A stretch of 64,000 nt of DNA, taken from positions 1,552,454 through 1,616,453 of the forward strand of contig NZ_CP092519.1 of assembly GCF_022430525.1 (NCBI RefSeq). The letters are read 5' to 3'. Positions 53,916 through 62,295 of the stretch are shown here, piece by piece (the stretch's first letter is position 1; each line of letters begins with the position of its first letter). Origin of the DNA: Cetobacterium somerae. Lineage in GTDB: Bacteria > Fusobacteriota > Fusobacteriia > Fusobacteriales > Fusobacteriaceae. The position numbers and the translations under genes were made by a program. Below the pieces are notes generated by a model, which saw nothing but the letters and a program-made list of their open reading frames with translations, did not search any database and had not been told where the DNA came from.

Positions 53916-55079
53916 CTACTTTATAATTATAGGTATTTTTCTATCCTCATACGGATTTACCATTGCATAAATTTTACTTGCTACTTCATTTTGTTCTAAT
54001 AAATCTAAGGAATCTTTCTCTAAATATTTTTGTATATTTTTTAATGAAGTCAAAACTTCCACTTCTTCATCTTTTAATTTTTTTAAATAATTTTGCCCTT
54101 TTTTAGTAAATCCTAAAACTCTTATATAAGGAATTTTTTCTTTTACTCTTTCTATTTGTTCTTTTTCTATTCCTAACAGTATATGAATTAAAATTCTCTG
54201 AACTCTTCCCTGAGTATATCTTTTACTTTTTATTTTTTCAAAAAAACTTTCAAATTCTTTACAAGAAAAAGCTGCCTCATATATTCTATTTTCATATCCC
54301 TGTTCAATATCTTGAATTCTTTCTAGTTTTTCTTTTTCTAAAAGTATTCTATGTCTTATAAGTGGATAGAAATCTTGTAGTTTTGCAAAGCTATTTTTTT
54401 CTAAACTCTCCTTTAGTATCTCATATGTTGTAGTTGGTACAACATCTTTTATCTCTTCTCCAGATTGAATTTTTTTTCTAATACCAGTGGCACTAGCAAT
54501 TCCGTCCTTTATCTCTTCTGAATAATATCCACTCTTTTCTCTCTTTATAGCAATTGGTTCTATTTTACTTTTCCAAAATTTTAAAGCCTTGATATATTCA
54601 ACACCTAAAATATCATTAGAATCTAACTCATCTATTTTATCTAATATCTTTAAAGTATTTGAATAAGCTGTTGGATAAGAATGTCCCTCTTTCAATTGTT
54701 TTTTTAGTTCTACTTTAAACTCCTCTTGCTCTTCTAAATCTCCTCTTTCTATTAGTTTTTTTACATCCCCAGTTTCAGACCCAAAAACCAGTTTTTCTAT
54801 ATTCATTAAATTTAATATTCCTATTGCTCCTCTAGCAAATATTTCTGCACTTTGTGTTGAATAGAATATCGGCAACTCCACTACTATATCAACACCATTT
54901 TTTAAAGCTAACTCTGCTCTTGTCCATCTATCTATAAAAGCTGGTTCTCCTCTTTGGACATAATCTCCACTCATAACAGCAACTACAATATCACCGTGCT
55001 CTTTAGCCTTTAAACAATGATATTTATGTCCATTATGGAAGGGATTATATTCTACAACTATTCCTACTGATTTTTTCAT
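53916..55079 (-). CDS. tmcAL: tRNA(Met) cytidine acetate ligase TmcAL (YlbM family)
   Basis: A protein of about 387 residues with an N-terminal nucleotidyltransferase fold: VGIVVEYNPFHNGHKYHCLKAKEHGD carries the HxGH motif and VVAVMSGDYVQRGEPAFIDRWTRAELALKNGVD follows. This is the YlbM family, which acetylates cytidine 34 of elongator tRNA(Met) using acetate and ATP. The ATG at 55079 behind AGAGGTG is preferred; the ATG at 55118 has no site. It lies 8 bases before cca, so tRNA processing genes are clustered. Confidence 0.93.
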   Translation of the reverse strand: MKKSVGIVVEYNPFHNGHKYHCLKAKEHGDIVVAVMSGDYVQRGEPAFIDRWTRAELALKNGVDIVVELPIFYSTQSAEIFARGAIGILNLMNIEKLVFGSETGDVKKLIERGDLEEQEEFKVELKKQLKEGHSYPTAYSNTLKILDKIDELDSNDILGVEYIKALKFWKSKIEPIAIKREKSGYYSEEIKDGIASATGIRKKIQSGEEIKDVVPTTTYEILKESLEKNSFAKLQDFYPLIRHRILLEKEKLERIQDIEQGYENRIYEAAFSCKEFESFFEKIKSKRYTQGRVQRILIHILLGIEKEQIERVKEKIPYIRVLGFTKKGQNYLKKLKDEEVEVLTSLKNIQKYLEKDSLDLLEQNEVASKIYAMVNPYEDRKIPIIIK

Positions 55080-55141
55080 ATAAACACCTCTTACTCTATT
55101 TACTACATTATAATTCATTTAAATAATTTATCCGAGAAAAA

Positions 55142-55170
55142 TTTACATTTTTTAAAATATAGTTTATAAT
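55142..55170 (+). promoter_or_regulatory. Promoter of coaX-modAB
   Basis: TTTACA (55142-55147) and TATAAT (55165-55170) are 17 bases apart on the plus strand, about 35 bases before coaX. Confidence 0.75.
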
Positions 55171-55205
55171 ATGGATTATCTAAATTTTTATTAGGCGGTG
55201 ATTAC

Positions 55206-55973
55206 ATGCTTTTAGCTGTAGATATTGGAAATACTCATATTGTTACTGGTTTACTTAATCCAAAAGGAGAAGTTCTACTTAGCTTTAGAGTATCTTCAAA
55301 CGAAAAATTAACTGAGGATGAATACTTTTCATACTTGAAAAATATATGTGATTTTAATGGTGTTGAAATTAAAGAATTAAATGGAATTGTTATTTCATCT
55401 GTCGTTCCAAATTTAATTGGAATATTTCAATTTCTAGGAAGAAAATACTTTAAAATTGAACCTATGATCATAGATTTAAATTTAAAACTTCCATTTTCTT
55501 TTGCTGAAAATCTTCAAATAAACGGTTTTGGTGCTGATAGAATTATTGATATTGCCCAAGCTATAATTGATTATCCAAAGAGAAACCTTGTTATATTCGA
55601 TCTTGGAACTGCAACTACATATGAGGTTTTAAAAGATGGAGTTTATATTGGAGGTGGAATTTTACCTGGAATAGAGATGTCTATTAATGCCTTATTTGGA
55701 AATACTGCTAAGCTTCCTAAAGTTAAATTTAGCACTCCGGAAAGTGTTCTTGGTAGAAATACTGCTGAACAAATTCAAGCTGGAATTTTCTATGGATACG
55801 CTGGACAATTAAAAAATATTATACATGAAATAAAAAAAATTGTTCCTGATCCATATATTATAGCTACAGGAGGCCTAGGAAAAATTCTTTTTGCAGAGAT
55901 TCAAGAAATCGATGAGTATTGTCCAGAATTAAGTATTAGAGGCTTATATACTCTTTATCAAATGAATAAATAA
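55206..55973 (+). CDS. coaX: Type III pantothenate kinase
   Basis: A 255-residue ASKHA kinase that starts coenzyme A synthesis. LLAVDIGNTHIVTGLL is the phosphate loop, GADRIIDIAQAIIDYP and LVIFDLGTATTYEVLKDGVYIGGGILPGIEMSINAL the pantothenate/ATP site with its aspartate. CoaX enzymes use monovalent cations and are not inhibited by CoA. The start ATG follows GGCGGTGA. Molybdate transport genes follow closely, although no functional link is obvious. Confidence 0.96.
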   Translation: MLLAVDIGNTHIVTGLLNPKGEVLLSFRVSSNEKLTEDEYFSYLKNICDFNGVEIKELNGIVISSVVPNLIGIFQFLGRKYFKIEPMIIDLNLKLPFSFAENLQINGFGADRIIDIAQAIIDYPKRNLVIFDLGTATTYEVLKDGVYIGGGILPGIEMSINALFGNTAKLPKVKFSTPESVLGRNTAEQIQAGIFYGYAGQLKNIIHEIKKIVPDPYIIATGGLGKILFAEIQEIDEYCPELSIRGLYTLYQMNK

Positions 55974-55994
55974 TATTAACTAATGGGGGGATTT

Positions 55995-56654
55995 ATGAAA
56001 AATATTATTTTTATTTTCATTATTTTATTTCAATCTATTTTTTCTAAAGAAATTTTAGTAAGTGGTGCAGCGTCTTTAAAAGAGTATTTAGAAAAAAATA
56101 TTCAAGAATACAAAGCTATAGATCCTGAATTAACTATCTCTTTAAATTTAGGAGGTTCTGGAACTTTAAAAAGACAACTAGAACAGGGTGGAGATGTTGA
56201 TATTATTTTTCTTGCTAACAGAGATTATATGATTGATTTAAAAAATAATAATTACATATTCAATGAAGAAGTTATTTTAGAAAACTCTTTAGTTTTAATA
56301 AAAAATAACAATACATCTTCAAATAACGGTGTTTTAGCTATTGGTGACCCTAAGTATGTTCCTGCTGGTCAATATGCAACTGAAGTTTTAAATAATCTTC
56401 CATTAAAAGATTACTCTTTAGTATACGGAAAAGATGTTAGAAGTGTACTTTCCTATGTTGAATTAGGAGAAGCTGATTTTGGTATAGTTTATTTAACTGA
56501 TGCAAAGTTGCTAAAAAATTCTAAAGTTATTGAAGTTTTTCCAACAAATCTTCATAAACCAATTGAATATTCAATTGGTATTTCAAAAACAACTAAAAAT
56601 AAAGAGGATGCTGAGAAATTTTTAAAATTTTTAAGAGGAAAAGGTTGGGAATGA
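55995..56654 (+). CDS. modA: Molybdate ABC transporter substrate-binding protein
   Basis: About 219 residues: a signal peptide (about 17 residues, MKNIIFIFIILFQSIFS), then LVSGAASLKEYLEKNIQEY, LNLGGSGTLKRQLEQGGDVDIIFLAN and GKDVRSVLSYVELGEADFGIVYLTDA, all typical of ModA/TupA-like periplasmic oxyanion binders. The ATG at 55995 is chosen because the ATG at 55983 overlaps the GGGGGG ribosome binding site. No lipobox cysteine is seen, so it should be free in the periplasm, as expected in a diderm. It overlaps modB by 4 bases. Confidence 0.92.
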   Translation: MKNIIFIFIILFQSIFSKEILVSGAASLKEYLEKNIQEYKAIDPELTISLNLGGSGTLKRQLEQGGDVDIIFLANRDYMIDLKNNNYIFNEEVILENSLVLIKNNNTSSNNGVLAIGDPKYVPAGQYATEVLNNLPLKDYSLVYGKDVRSVLSYVELGEADFGIVYLTDAKLLKNSKVIEVFPTNLHKPIEYSIGISKTTKNKEDAEKFLKFLRGKGWE

Positions 56655-57301
56655 TTACACCTCTTAAGTTATCTTTAAGTATTGTTTTTTTATCTCTAAT
56701 ATTTAATTTACTTTTTAGTATTATACTTTATTTTTCCTTTAATAATAAAAATAATCTAAAAAAAATAATAGAATTTATAGTTACTTTACCTATTTTTTTA
56801 CCCCCTTCTGTTATTGGATATATGTTGATTATTTTTTTAGGAAAAAATAGTTTTATTGGAAAAATTTTTTATAATCTTTTTAGCTTTAGATTTATATTCT
56901 CTTTTGAAGGAGCAGCTATTGCTGCAATAATAGTTTCTCTGCCTATAATATATCAAGGTGTTAAAGTTGGGTTTGATACTATTGACAAAGCTTATATAGA
57001 AACAGCACAATGCCTTGGGATTTCTAAATTAAATATGATTAAGTACGTTTACCTTCCACTAAGTTATCGAAAAGTTTTTTCTAGTGTTATCTTGGGAATT
57101 GGTCGAGCTTTTGGAGAATTTGGTGCAACTATTTTAATTGCCGGAAATATTCCTGGAAGAACACAAACTTTACCATTAGCTCTATACTCTGCTATTGAGT
57201 CTGGCAATTATTCCTCAGCTAATGAAGTTTTAATAATTTTATTATTTTTTAGTGGTTTATTTTTAATATTATATATTTTACTTACAAAAAAAGAGAGCTA
57301 A
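56651..57301 (+). CDS. modB: Molybdate ABC transporter permease
   Basis: About 216 residues with five or six membrane helices and the permease EAA loop (IDKAYIETAQCLGISKLNMIKYVYLPLSYRKVFSSVILGIGRAFGEFGATILIAGNIPG). It forms the membrane channel that works with ModA and an ATPase. The ATG at 56651 overlaps the modA stop (ATGA), so the longer TTG start at 56645 is unlikely. No modC lies next to it; the gene is followed at once by a terminator. Confidence 0.93.
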   Translation: MITPLKLSLSIVFLSLIFNLLFSIILYFSFNNKNNLKKIIEFIVTLPIFLPPSVIGYMLIIFLGKNSFIGKIFYNLFSFRFIFSFEGAAIAAIIVSLPIIYQGVKVGFDTIDKAYIETAQCLGISKLNMIKYVYLPLSYRKVFSSVILGIGRAFGEFGATILIAGNIPGRTQTLPLALYSAIESGNYSSANEVLIILLFFSGLFLILYILLTKKES

Positions 57302-57317
57302 GTTTAGCTCTCTTTTC
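57285..57317. terminator. Bidirectional terminator between modB and frr
   Basis: AAAAGAGAGCTAA and TTAGCTCTCTTTT pair around GT, flanked by A and T tracts, between convergent genes. It closes the modAB unit before any ATPase gene. Confidence 0.92.
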
Positions 57318-57321
57318 AATA

Positions 57322-57882
57322 TTATACAGTTGTAATCTCTTTTTCTTTTAAAGCAAGAAGTTGATCAATTGTTTTAATTGTTGCATCTGTTAACTTTTGA
57401 ACATCATCTTCAAATCTCTTTAAATCGTCCTCAGTTATTTCTCCTTCTTTCTCTAACTTTCTTAAGTTATTGTTCATATCTTTTCTGATATTTCTAACAG
57501 CAACTTTTCCATTTTCTGCTTCAGTCTTAGCAAATTTTACATACTCTTTTCTTCTATCAGCAGTTAACTCAGGTATCATTAATCTAATAACTTTTCCATC
57601 ATTGTTTGGAGTTAATCCTAAGTTTGAAGTCATTATAGCCTTTTCAATTGTAGGTATAACTGATTTATCCCAAGGATCAATTACTAATAATCTAGCTTCT
57701 GGAGCTGATACAGTTCCAACTTGATTTAATGGCATTAATGATCCGTATTGCTCTATTTTTATTCCGTCTAACATTGAAACGTTAGCTCTACCTGCTCTTA
57801 TTGATGCAAATTTATGCTTTGTAGATTCGATAGCTTTATTCATTTTATCTTTACAATCATTCATTATTACTTGTGCGCTCAT
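57322..57882 (-). CDS. frr: Ribosome recycling factor
   Basis: A 186-residue protein that, with EF-G, splits post-termination ribosomes. The three-helix bundle is recognisable: KMNKAIESTKHKFASIRAGRANVSMLDGIKIEQYGS, PWDKSVIPTIEKAI, GLTPNNDGKVIRLMIPELTADRRKEYVKFAK and RNIRKDMNN. It is 15 bases after pyrH and is the last gene of the rpsB-tsf-pyrH-frr set, a classic bacterial order. Confidence 0.98.
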   Translation of the reverse strand: MSAQVIMNDCKDKMNKAIESTKHKFASIRAGRANVSMLDGIKIEQYGSLMPLNQVGTVSAPEARLLVIDPWDKSVIPTIEKAIMTSNLGLTPNNDGKVIRLMIPELTADRRKEYVKFAKTEAENGKVAVRNIRKDMNNNLRKLEKEGEITEDDLKRFEDDVQKLTDATIKTIDQLLALKEKEITTV

Positions 57883-57897
57883 TTTACCCTCCTAAAA

Positions 57898-58677
<780 letters not shown>

Positions 58678-58689
58678 TACTTTGTTGTA

Positions 58690-59577
58690 TTACGCGTTAA
58701 GTTGAGCTGCAACCTCTGCTGCGAAATCTACTTCTTCTTTTTCGATTCCTTCTCCAACTTTGTATCTAGCGAAAGAAACTACTTTAATATCTCCTGCGTA
58801 CTCTGCAACTGTCTCTTTATTTTCAGCTTTTACGAAAATTTGGTCAACTAAACAGCTCTCCTCATAGAACTTGTTCATTTTTCCAACTAAAATCTTTTCG
58901 ATAATTTGAGCAGGTTTTCCTTCAGCTTCTAATTGCTTTCTAGAAATCTCTCTCTCTCTATCTAAATCATCTGTTGTTACAACTGATCTGTCAACATATT
59001 TAGGATCCATAGCTGCTACGTGCATTGCGATATCCTTAGCTTTAGTAATGTTAGCTTCTGTTGCTTCTCCAGTCATCTCAACGATAACTCCTAATTTTCC
59101 TCCTAAGTGGTTGTAAGTAGTTACAAACCCTTCAGTAGTTACTTTTTCAAATCTTCTTAGAGACATGTTCTCTCCGATTTTTGCGATTAAGTTAGTTATA
59201 GTTGTTTCAACTGTAACTCCATCAATCTCAGCAGCTTTTAAATCTTCAACAGTTTTGATCTCTGGTCTTAAAGCGATCTCTACCATTTTTGCTCCTAAAG
59301 CTTTGAACTCATCGTTTTTAGCAACGAAGTCTGTCTCAGAGTTAAACTCTAATACTACTGCTGTTTTGTTATCAGCAGAAACACCGTCAAATATTAATCC
59401 CTCTGCAGCTGTTCTTCCTGATTTCTTAGCAGCTTTAGCAATTCCTTTCTCTCTTAGTAAGTCTATCGCTTTTTCGATATCTCCGTTTGTTTCTCCTAAT
59501 GCTTTTTTACAATCCATCATTCCAGCACCAGTTCTATCTCTTAGTTCTTTTACTAATTTTGCTGTAATCTCTGCCAT
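58690..59577 (-). CDS. tsf: Elongation factor Ts
   Basis: A 295-residue nucleotide-exchange factor for EF-Tu. The UBA-like N-terminus ([53 protein letters not shown]) and the [13 protein letters not shown] segment that contacts EF-Tu are clear. Codon use favours C-ending preferred codons as in rpsB, consistent with strong expression. It follows rpsB by about 90 bases that contain a strong hairpin. Confidence 0.99.
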   Translation of the reverse strand: MAEITAKLVKELRDRTGAGMMDCKKALGETNGDIEKAIDLLREKGIAKAAKKSGRTAAEGLIFDGVSADNKTAVVLEFNSETDFVAKNDEFKALGAKMVEIALRPEIKTVEDLKAAEIDGVTVETTITNLIAKIGENMSLRRFEKVTTEGFVTTYNHLGGKLGVIVEMTGEATEANITKAKDIAMHVAAMDPKYVDRSVVTTDDLDREREISRKQLEAEGKPAQIIEKILVGKMNKFYEESCLVDQIFVKAENKETVAEYAGDIKVVSFARYKVGEGIEKEEVDFAAEVAAQLNA

Positions 59578-59623
59578 TTTTTCCTCCTAAATTTTTAGAA
59601 TTTCTACATATCTATATAGTACA

Positions 59624-59651
59624 AGGAATTGAGGGCTATGCCCTCAATTCC
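59624..59651 (-). terminator. Strong hairpin in the rpsB-tsf gap
   Basis: GGAATTGAGGG and CCCTCAATTCC pair perfectly around CATAG on the minus strand. No T tract follows, so it is more likely an attenuator, a processing site or a stabiliser than a full terminator. Confidence 0.55.
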
Positions 59652-59669
59652 ATTAAATTCAAGTATTTA

Positions 59670-60413
59670 TTACTCAGCTGATCCTTCTTCAACAACGATT
59701 TCGTCGTTTGAAACTGCAGCGTTTTCTTTTCCTTGGTTTCCTTCGATGATAGCGTTAGCCATTACAGAAGCGATTAACTTTACTGATCTGATAGCGTCAT
59801 CATTTGCTGGAATTGGGTAAGTTATTAAATCAGGATCTACGTTTGTATCGATCATAGCGAATACAGGGATTCCTAATTTAGCAGCTTCTACTACTGCTAA
59901 AGTTTCTTTCTTAACGTCTACTACGAATATAGCAGCTGGAACTTCTTTCATATCTTTAATTCCTGATAAGTTTTTAGAAAGTTTTACTAACTCTTTTCTG
60001 AAGTTAGAAGCCTCTTTTTTAGTGTATGCTGTATCTAATGTTCCATCAGCATCCATTCTTTCTAACTCTTTTAATCTCTCTACTCTAGTTTGGATAGTTT
60101 TGTAGTTTGTTAACATTCCACCTAACCATCTGTTGTTTACGTAGTACATTCCTGATCTCTCAGCTTGATCTTTTACAGCTTCTTGAGCTTGCTTTTTAGT
60201 TCCTACGAATAAAACTTTTCCACCGTTTGCTGCGATTTCTCTCATTACAGCATAAGCTTCCTCAATTTTCTTTAAAGATTTGTGTAAATCGATTACGTGG
60301 ATTCCGTTTCTCTCAGTGAAGATGTACTTAGACATCTTTGGATTCCATCTCTTAGCTTGGTGTCCAAAGTGAACTCCAGCTTCAAGTAATTGTTTCATAG
60401 TAATTACTGCCAT
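59670..60413 (-). CDS. rpsB: 30S ribosomal protein S2
   Basis: A 247-residue S2 with [42 protein letters not shown] at the start, [15 protein letters not shown] in the middle and [33 protein letters not shown] near the end, all standard. The last 20 residues are acidic. It leads the rpsB-tsf unit from a consensus promoter inside the end of pgeF, with a structured leader of about 100 bases. Confidence 0.99.
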   Translation of the reverse strand: MAVITMKQLLEAGVHFGHQAKRWNPKMSKYIFTERNGIHVIDLHKSLKKIEEAYAVMREIAANGGKVLFVGTKKQAQEAVKDQAERSGMYYVNNRWLGGMLTNYKTIQTRVERLKELERMDADGTLDTAYTKKEASNFRKELVKLSKNLSGIKDMKEVPAAIFVVDVKKETLAVVEAAKLGIPVFAMIDTNVDPDLITYPIPANDDAIRSVKLIASVMANAIIEGNQGKENAAVSNDEIVVEEGSAE

Positions 60414-60460
60414 TTTTTAATTCCTCCTAATTTTGGTTATTTCTTCCACTGATCTCAAAA

Positions 60461-60490
60461 CTAAACATCCCCTAAGGGCACCTTGTTTAG
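60461..60490 (-). promoter_or_regulatory. Structured leader hairpin of rpsB, possible S2 autoregulatory element
   Basis: On the minus strand CTAAACA and TGTTTAG form an outer stem around AGGTGCCCTTAGGGGA, which itself can fold (CCC with GGG). It lies about 50 bases before the rpsB start in the mRNA leader. S2 is known to repress its own operon through leader RNA in other bacteria; similarity here is by position only. Confidence 0.5.
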
Positions 60491-60521
60491 AAATAATCAA
60501 TGTGCATTTTATTAGCAAATT

Positions 60522-60550
60522 ATTGTATCACTTTTTTCTATTTTTGTCAA
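60522..60550 (-). promoter_or_regulatory. Consensus promoter of rpsB-tsf
   Basis: On the minus strand TTGACA (60545-60550) and TACAAT (60522-60527, with a TGA extension) are 17 bases apart. The -35 box lies within the last codons of pgeF. Confidence 0.88.
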
Positions 60551-61259
60551 CAAATATATATGCTCCATTTCTTCCTGAATCTTCTTTTTCTCTTCTATAA
60601 GAATGAAAGTTATCTCTATATGTACATAGGTTATTAGTTATAATATTTTTTTCTTGTACTCCACTCTCTTTCATAAGATTATAATTAAATTGTTGATTAT
60701 CAAAATAATATTTATTCTCTTTTTTTAAAAAAACTTTTTCTAACAGTTTCTCATTAAACTTCCTCTTAAATTTCAAGTAAAACTCTTCTGATACTTCATA
60801 ATTCTCAAGAGATATTCCTACTCCAAATGCTACTACAATATTTTTTATTTTACTATTAAATTCTTTTTTCATCATTTCAATAGCTTTTAAACCAATATTC
60901 TCAAAACTTCCTGCCCATCCTGAATGAACACATCCAAAAGCACCATTTTCAGTATCATATATGTATATGGGTAAACAATCTGCATATTTTGTAAATATAA
61001 CTACATCATCTCTTTTAGTTATAAATCCATCTGTATCTTCTGAATAAATTATCGTTTCTTCATCTATAACCACAATATTTGACGAATGTGTTTGAAATCC
61101 TGAATAAATTTTTTTATCCTCTATATTTAATATAGACTTAATTTTATTTCTATCCTCTTCTTTTTTCACATCTCCAAAACTTTTAGTTGTATAAATTGCC
61201 TTTAATCCTAACTTTGAAAACTCTTCAAGCTCATAATAAAATTCTTTATCTATAAACAT
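60528..61259 (-). CDS. pgeF: Peptidoglycan editing factor PgeF (YfiH/laccase-domain family)
   Basis: A 243-residue protein with the multicopper-like fold of the YfiH family: QTHSSNIVVID, ADCLPIYIYDTENGAFGCVHSGWAGSFENIGLKAIEMM (C and H ligands), and FGVGISLENYEVSEEF. Members were first called polyphenol oxidases or purine nucleoside phosphorylases; PgeF edits the third peptidoglycan residue by removing misplaced L-Ser. The exact reaction here is not settled by sequence. It overlaps the end of the DAHP synthase gene by 10 bases. Confidence 0.92.
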   Translation of the reverse strand: MFIDKEFYYELEEFSKLGLKAIYTTKSFGDVKKEEDRNKIKSILNIEDKKIYSGFQTHSSNIVVIDEETIIYSEDTDGFITKRDDVVIFTKYADCLPIYIYDTENGAFGCVHSGWAGSFENIGLKAIEMMKKEFNSKIKNIVVAFGVGISLENYEVSEEFYLKFKRKFNEKLLEKVFLKKENKYYFDNQQFNYNLMKESGVQEKNIITNNLCTYRDNFHSYRREKEDSGRNGAYIFVDKNRKK

Positions 61260-62269
61260 TTTAAACTCTCTTTAAATTCCAATGTTTTTTTCATTTTTTT
61301 ACATAAAACTTCAAACTCTTGAAAATTTAAACTTTGCTCTCCATCTGATAAAGCACATGCTGGGTTTTGATGTATTTCTACCATTGCACCATCTGCTCCT
61401 GCTAATATACATCCTAGTGTCACTGGTTCAACTAAAGATTTCTTACCCGTTCCATGACTTGCATCTATTATAATTGGAAGATGAGATTTTTCTTTTAAAA
61501 GTGCTACACCATTTATATCAACAGTATTTCTAGTTGCGATTTCAAATGTTCTAATTCCTCTTTCACAAAGAATAACTTTTTCATTACCAAAAGCAACTAT
61601 ATATTCTGCCGCCATTAAAAACTCTCTTATTGTAGCACTTAATCCTCTTTTTAAAAGAATAGGTTTATCTGTCTTTCCTAGTTCTTTTAATAAGCTAAAA
61701 TTTTGCATATTTCTAGCTCCAACTTGAAATATATCTGTATATTTTTCTATCAACTCTATATCTCTAGTATCCATTACTTCTGTTACCATTACAAGGTCAT
61801 ATTTATCACATGCTTCTCTCATATATTTTAGGCCCTCTTCTCCTAAACCTTGGAAGTCATATGGAGATGTTCTTGGCTTGAAAGCTCCACCTCTTAAAAA
61901 TTCTCCTCCATTTTCCTTTACAACTTTAGCAATGTCCATTATCATCTCTTTATTTTCAATTGAACATGGCCCTGCCATTAGAATTAAATCTGTACCACCT
62001 ATTTTCCTACCTTTTATTTCTATAAGGGTATCCTCTTTTTTAAATTCTCGACTAACGAACTTAAAAGGTTTTCCTATCTTTATAATCTCTTTAACTATTG
62101 AGAATTCCTTCAATTCTTCCTTAGTTAGCCCATCTTTTTTTCCCATTATTCCTATTTTTTTTATGCTACCATCTAAAATCTCTAAAGCTCCATGTCCTGT
62201 TTTTTGTATAAATTTCTTCAGCTCTAAGATTTCTTGAGATGTAGCACTTTCTTTTAACACTACATACAT
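61250..62269 (-). CDS. aroF: 3-deoxy-7-phosphoheptulonate synthase (DAHP synthase, type Ib)
   Basis: About 339 residues. The N-terminal 70 are a ferredoxin/ACT-like regulatory domain (MYVVLKESATSQEILELKKFIQKTGHGALEI), followed by the KDO8P/DAHP TIM barrel: LMAGPCSIENKEMIMDIAKVVKENGGEFLRGGAFKPRTSPYDFQGLG, VTEVMDTRDIELIEKYTDIFQVGARNMQNFSLL, and DASHGTGKKSLVEPVTLG. It starts the shikimate pathway from phosphoenolpyruvate and erythrose 4-phosphate. The ATG at 62269 follows AGGTGAT. It is the only aromatic amino acid gene seen here. Confidence 0.95.
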   Translation of the reverse strand: MYVVLKESATSQEILELKKFIQKTGHGALEILDGSIKKIGIMGKKDGLTKEELKEFSIVKEIIKIGKPFKFVSREFKKEDTLIEIKGRKIGGTDLILMAGPCSIENKEMIMDIAKVVKENGGEFLRGGAFKPRTSPYDFQGLGEEGLKYMREACDKYDLVMVTEVMDTRDIELIEKYTDIFQVGARNMQNFSLLKELGKTDKPILLKRGLSATIREFLMAAEYIVAFGNEKVILCERGIRTFEIATRNTVDINGVALLKEKSHLPIIIDASHGTGKKSLVEPVTLGCILAGADGAMVEIHQNPACALSDGEQSLNFQEFEVLCKKMKKTLEFKESLKCL

Positions 62270-62295
62270 TTTTATCACCTAATTTTTTATTATTA

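Noticed and set aside
59165..59590. Plus-strand open frame across tsf
   Set aside because: Antisense to elongation factor Ts; the openness follows from the codon bias of a highly expressed gene.
61878..62237. Plus-strand frame of 119 codons opposite the DAHP synthase gene
   Set aside because: Fully antisense to a gene with intact catalytic motifs and without start signals.
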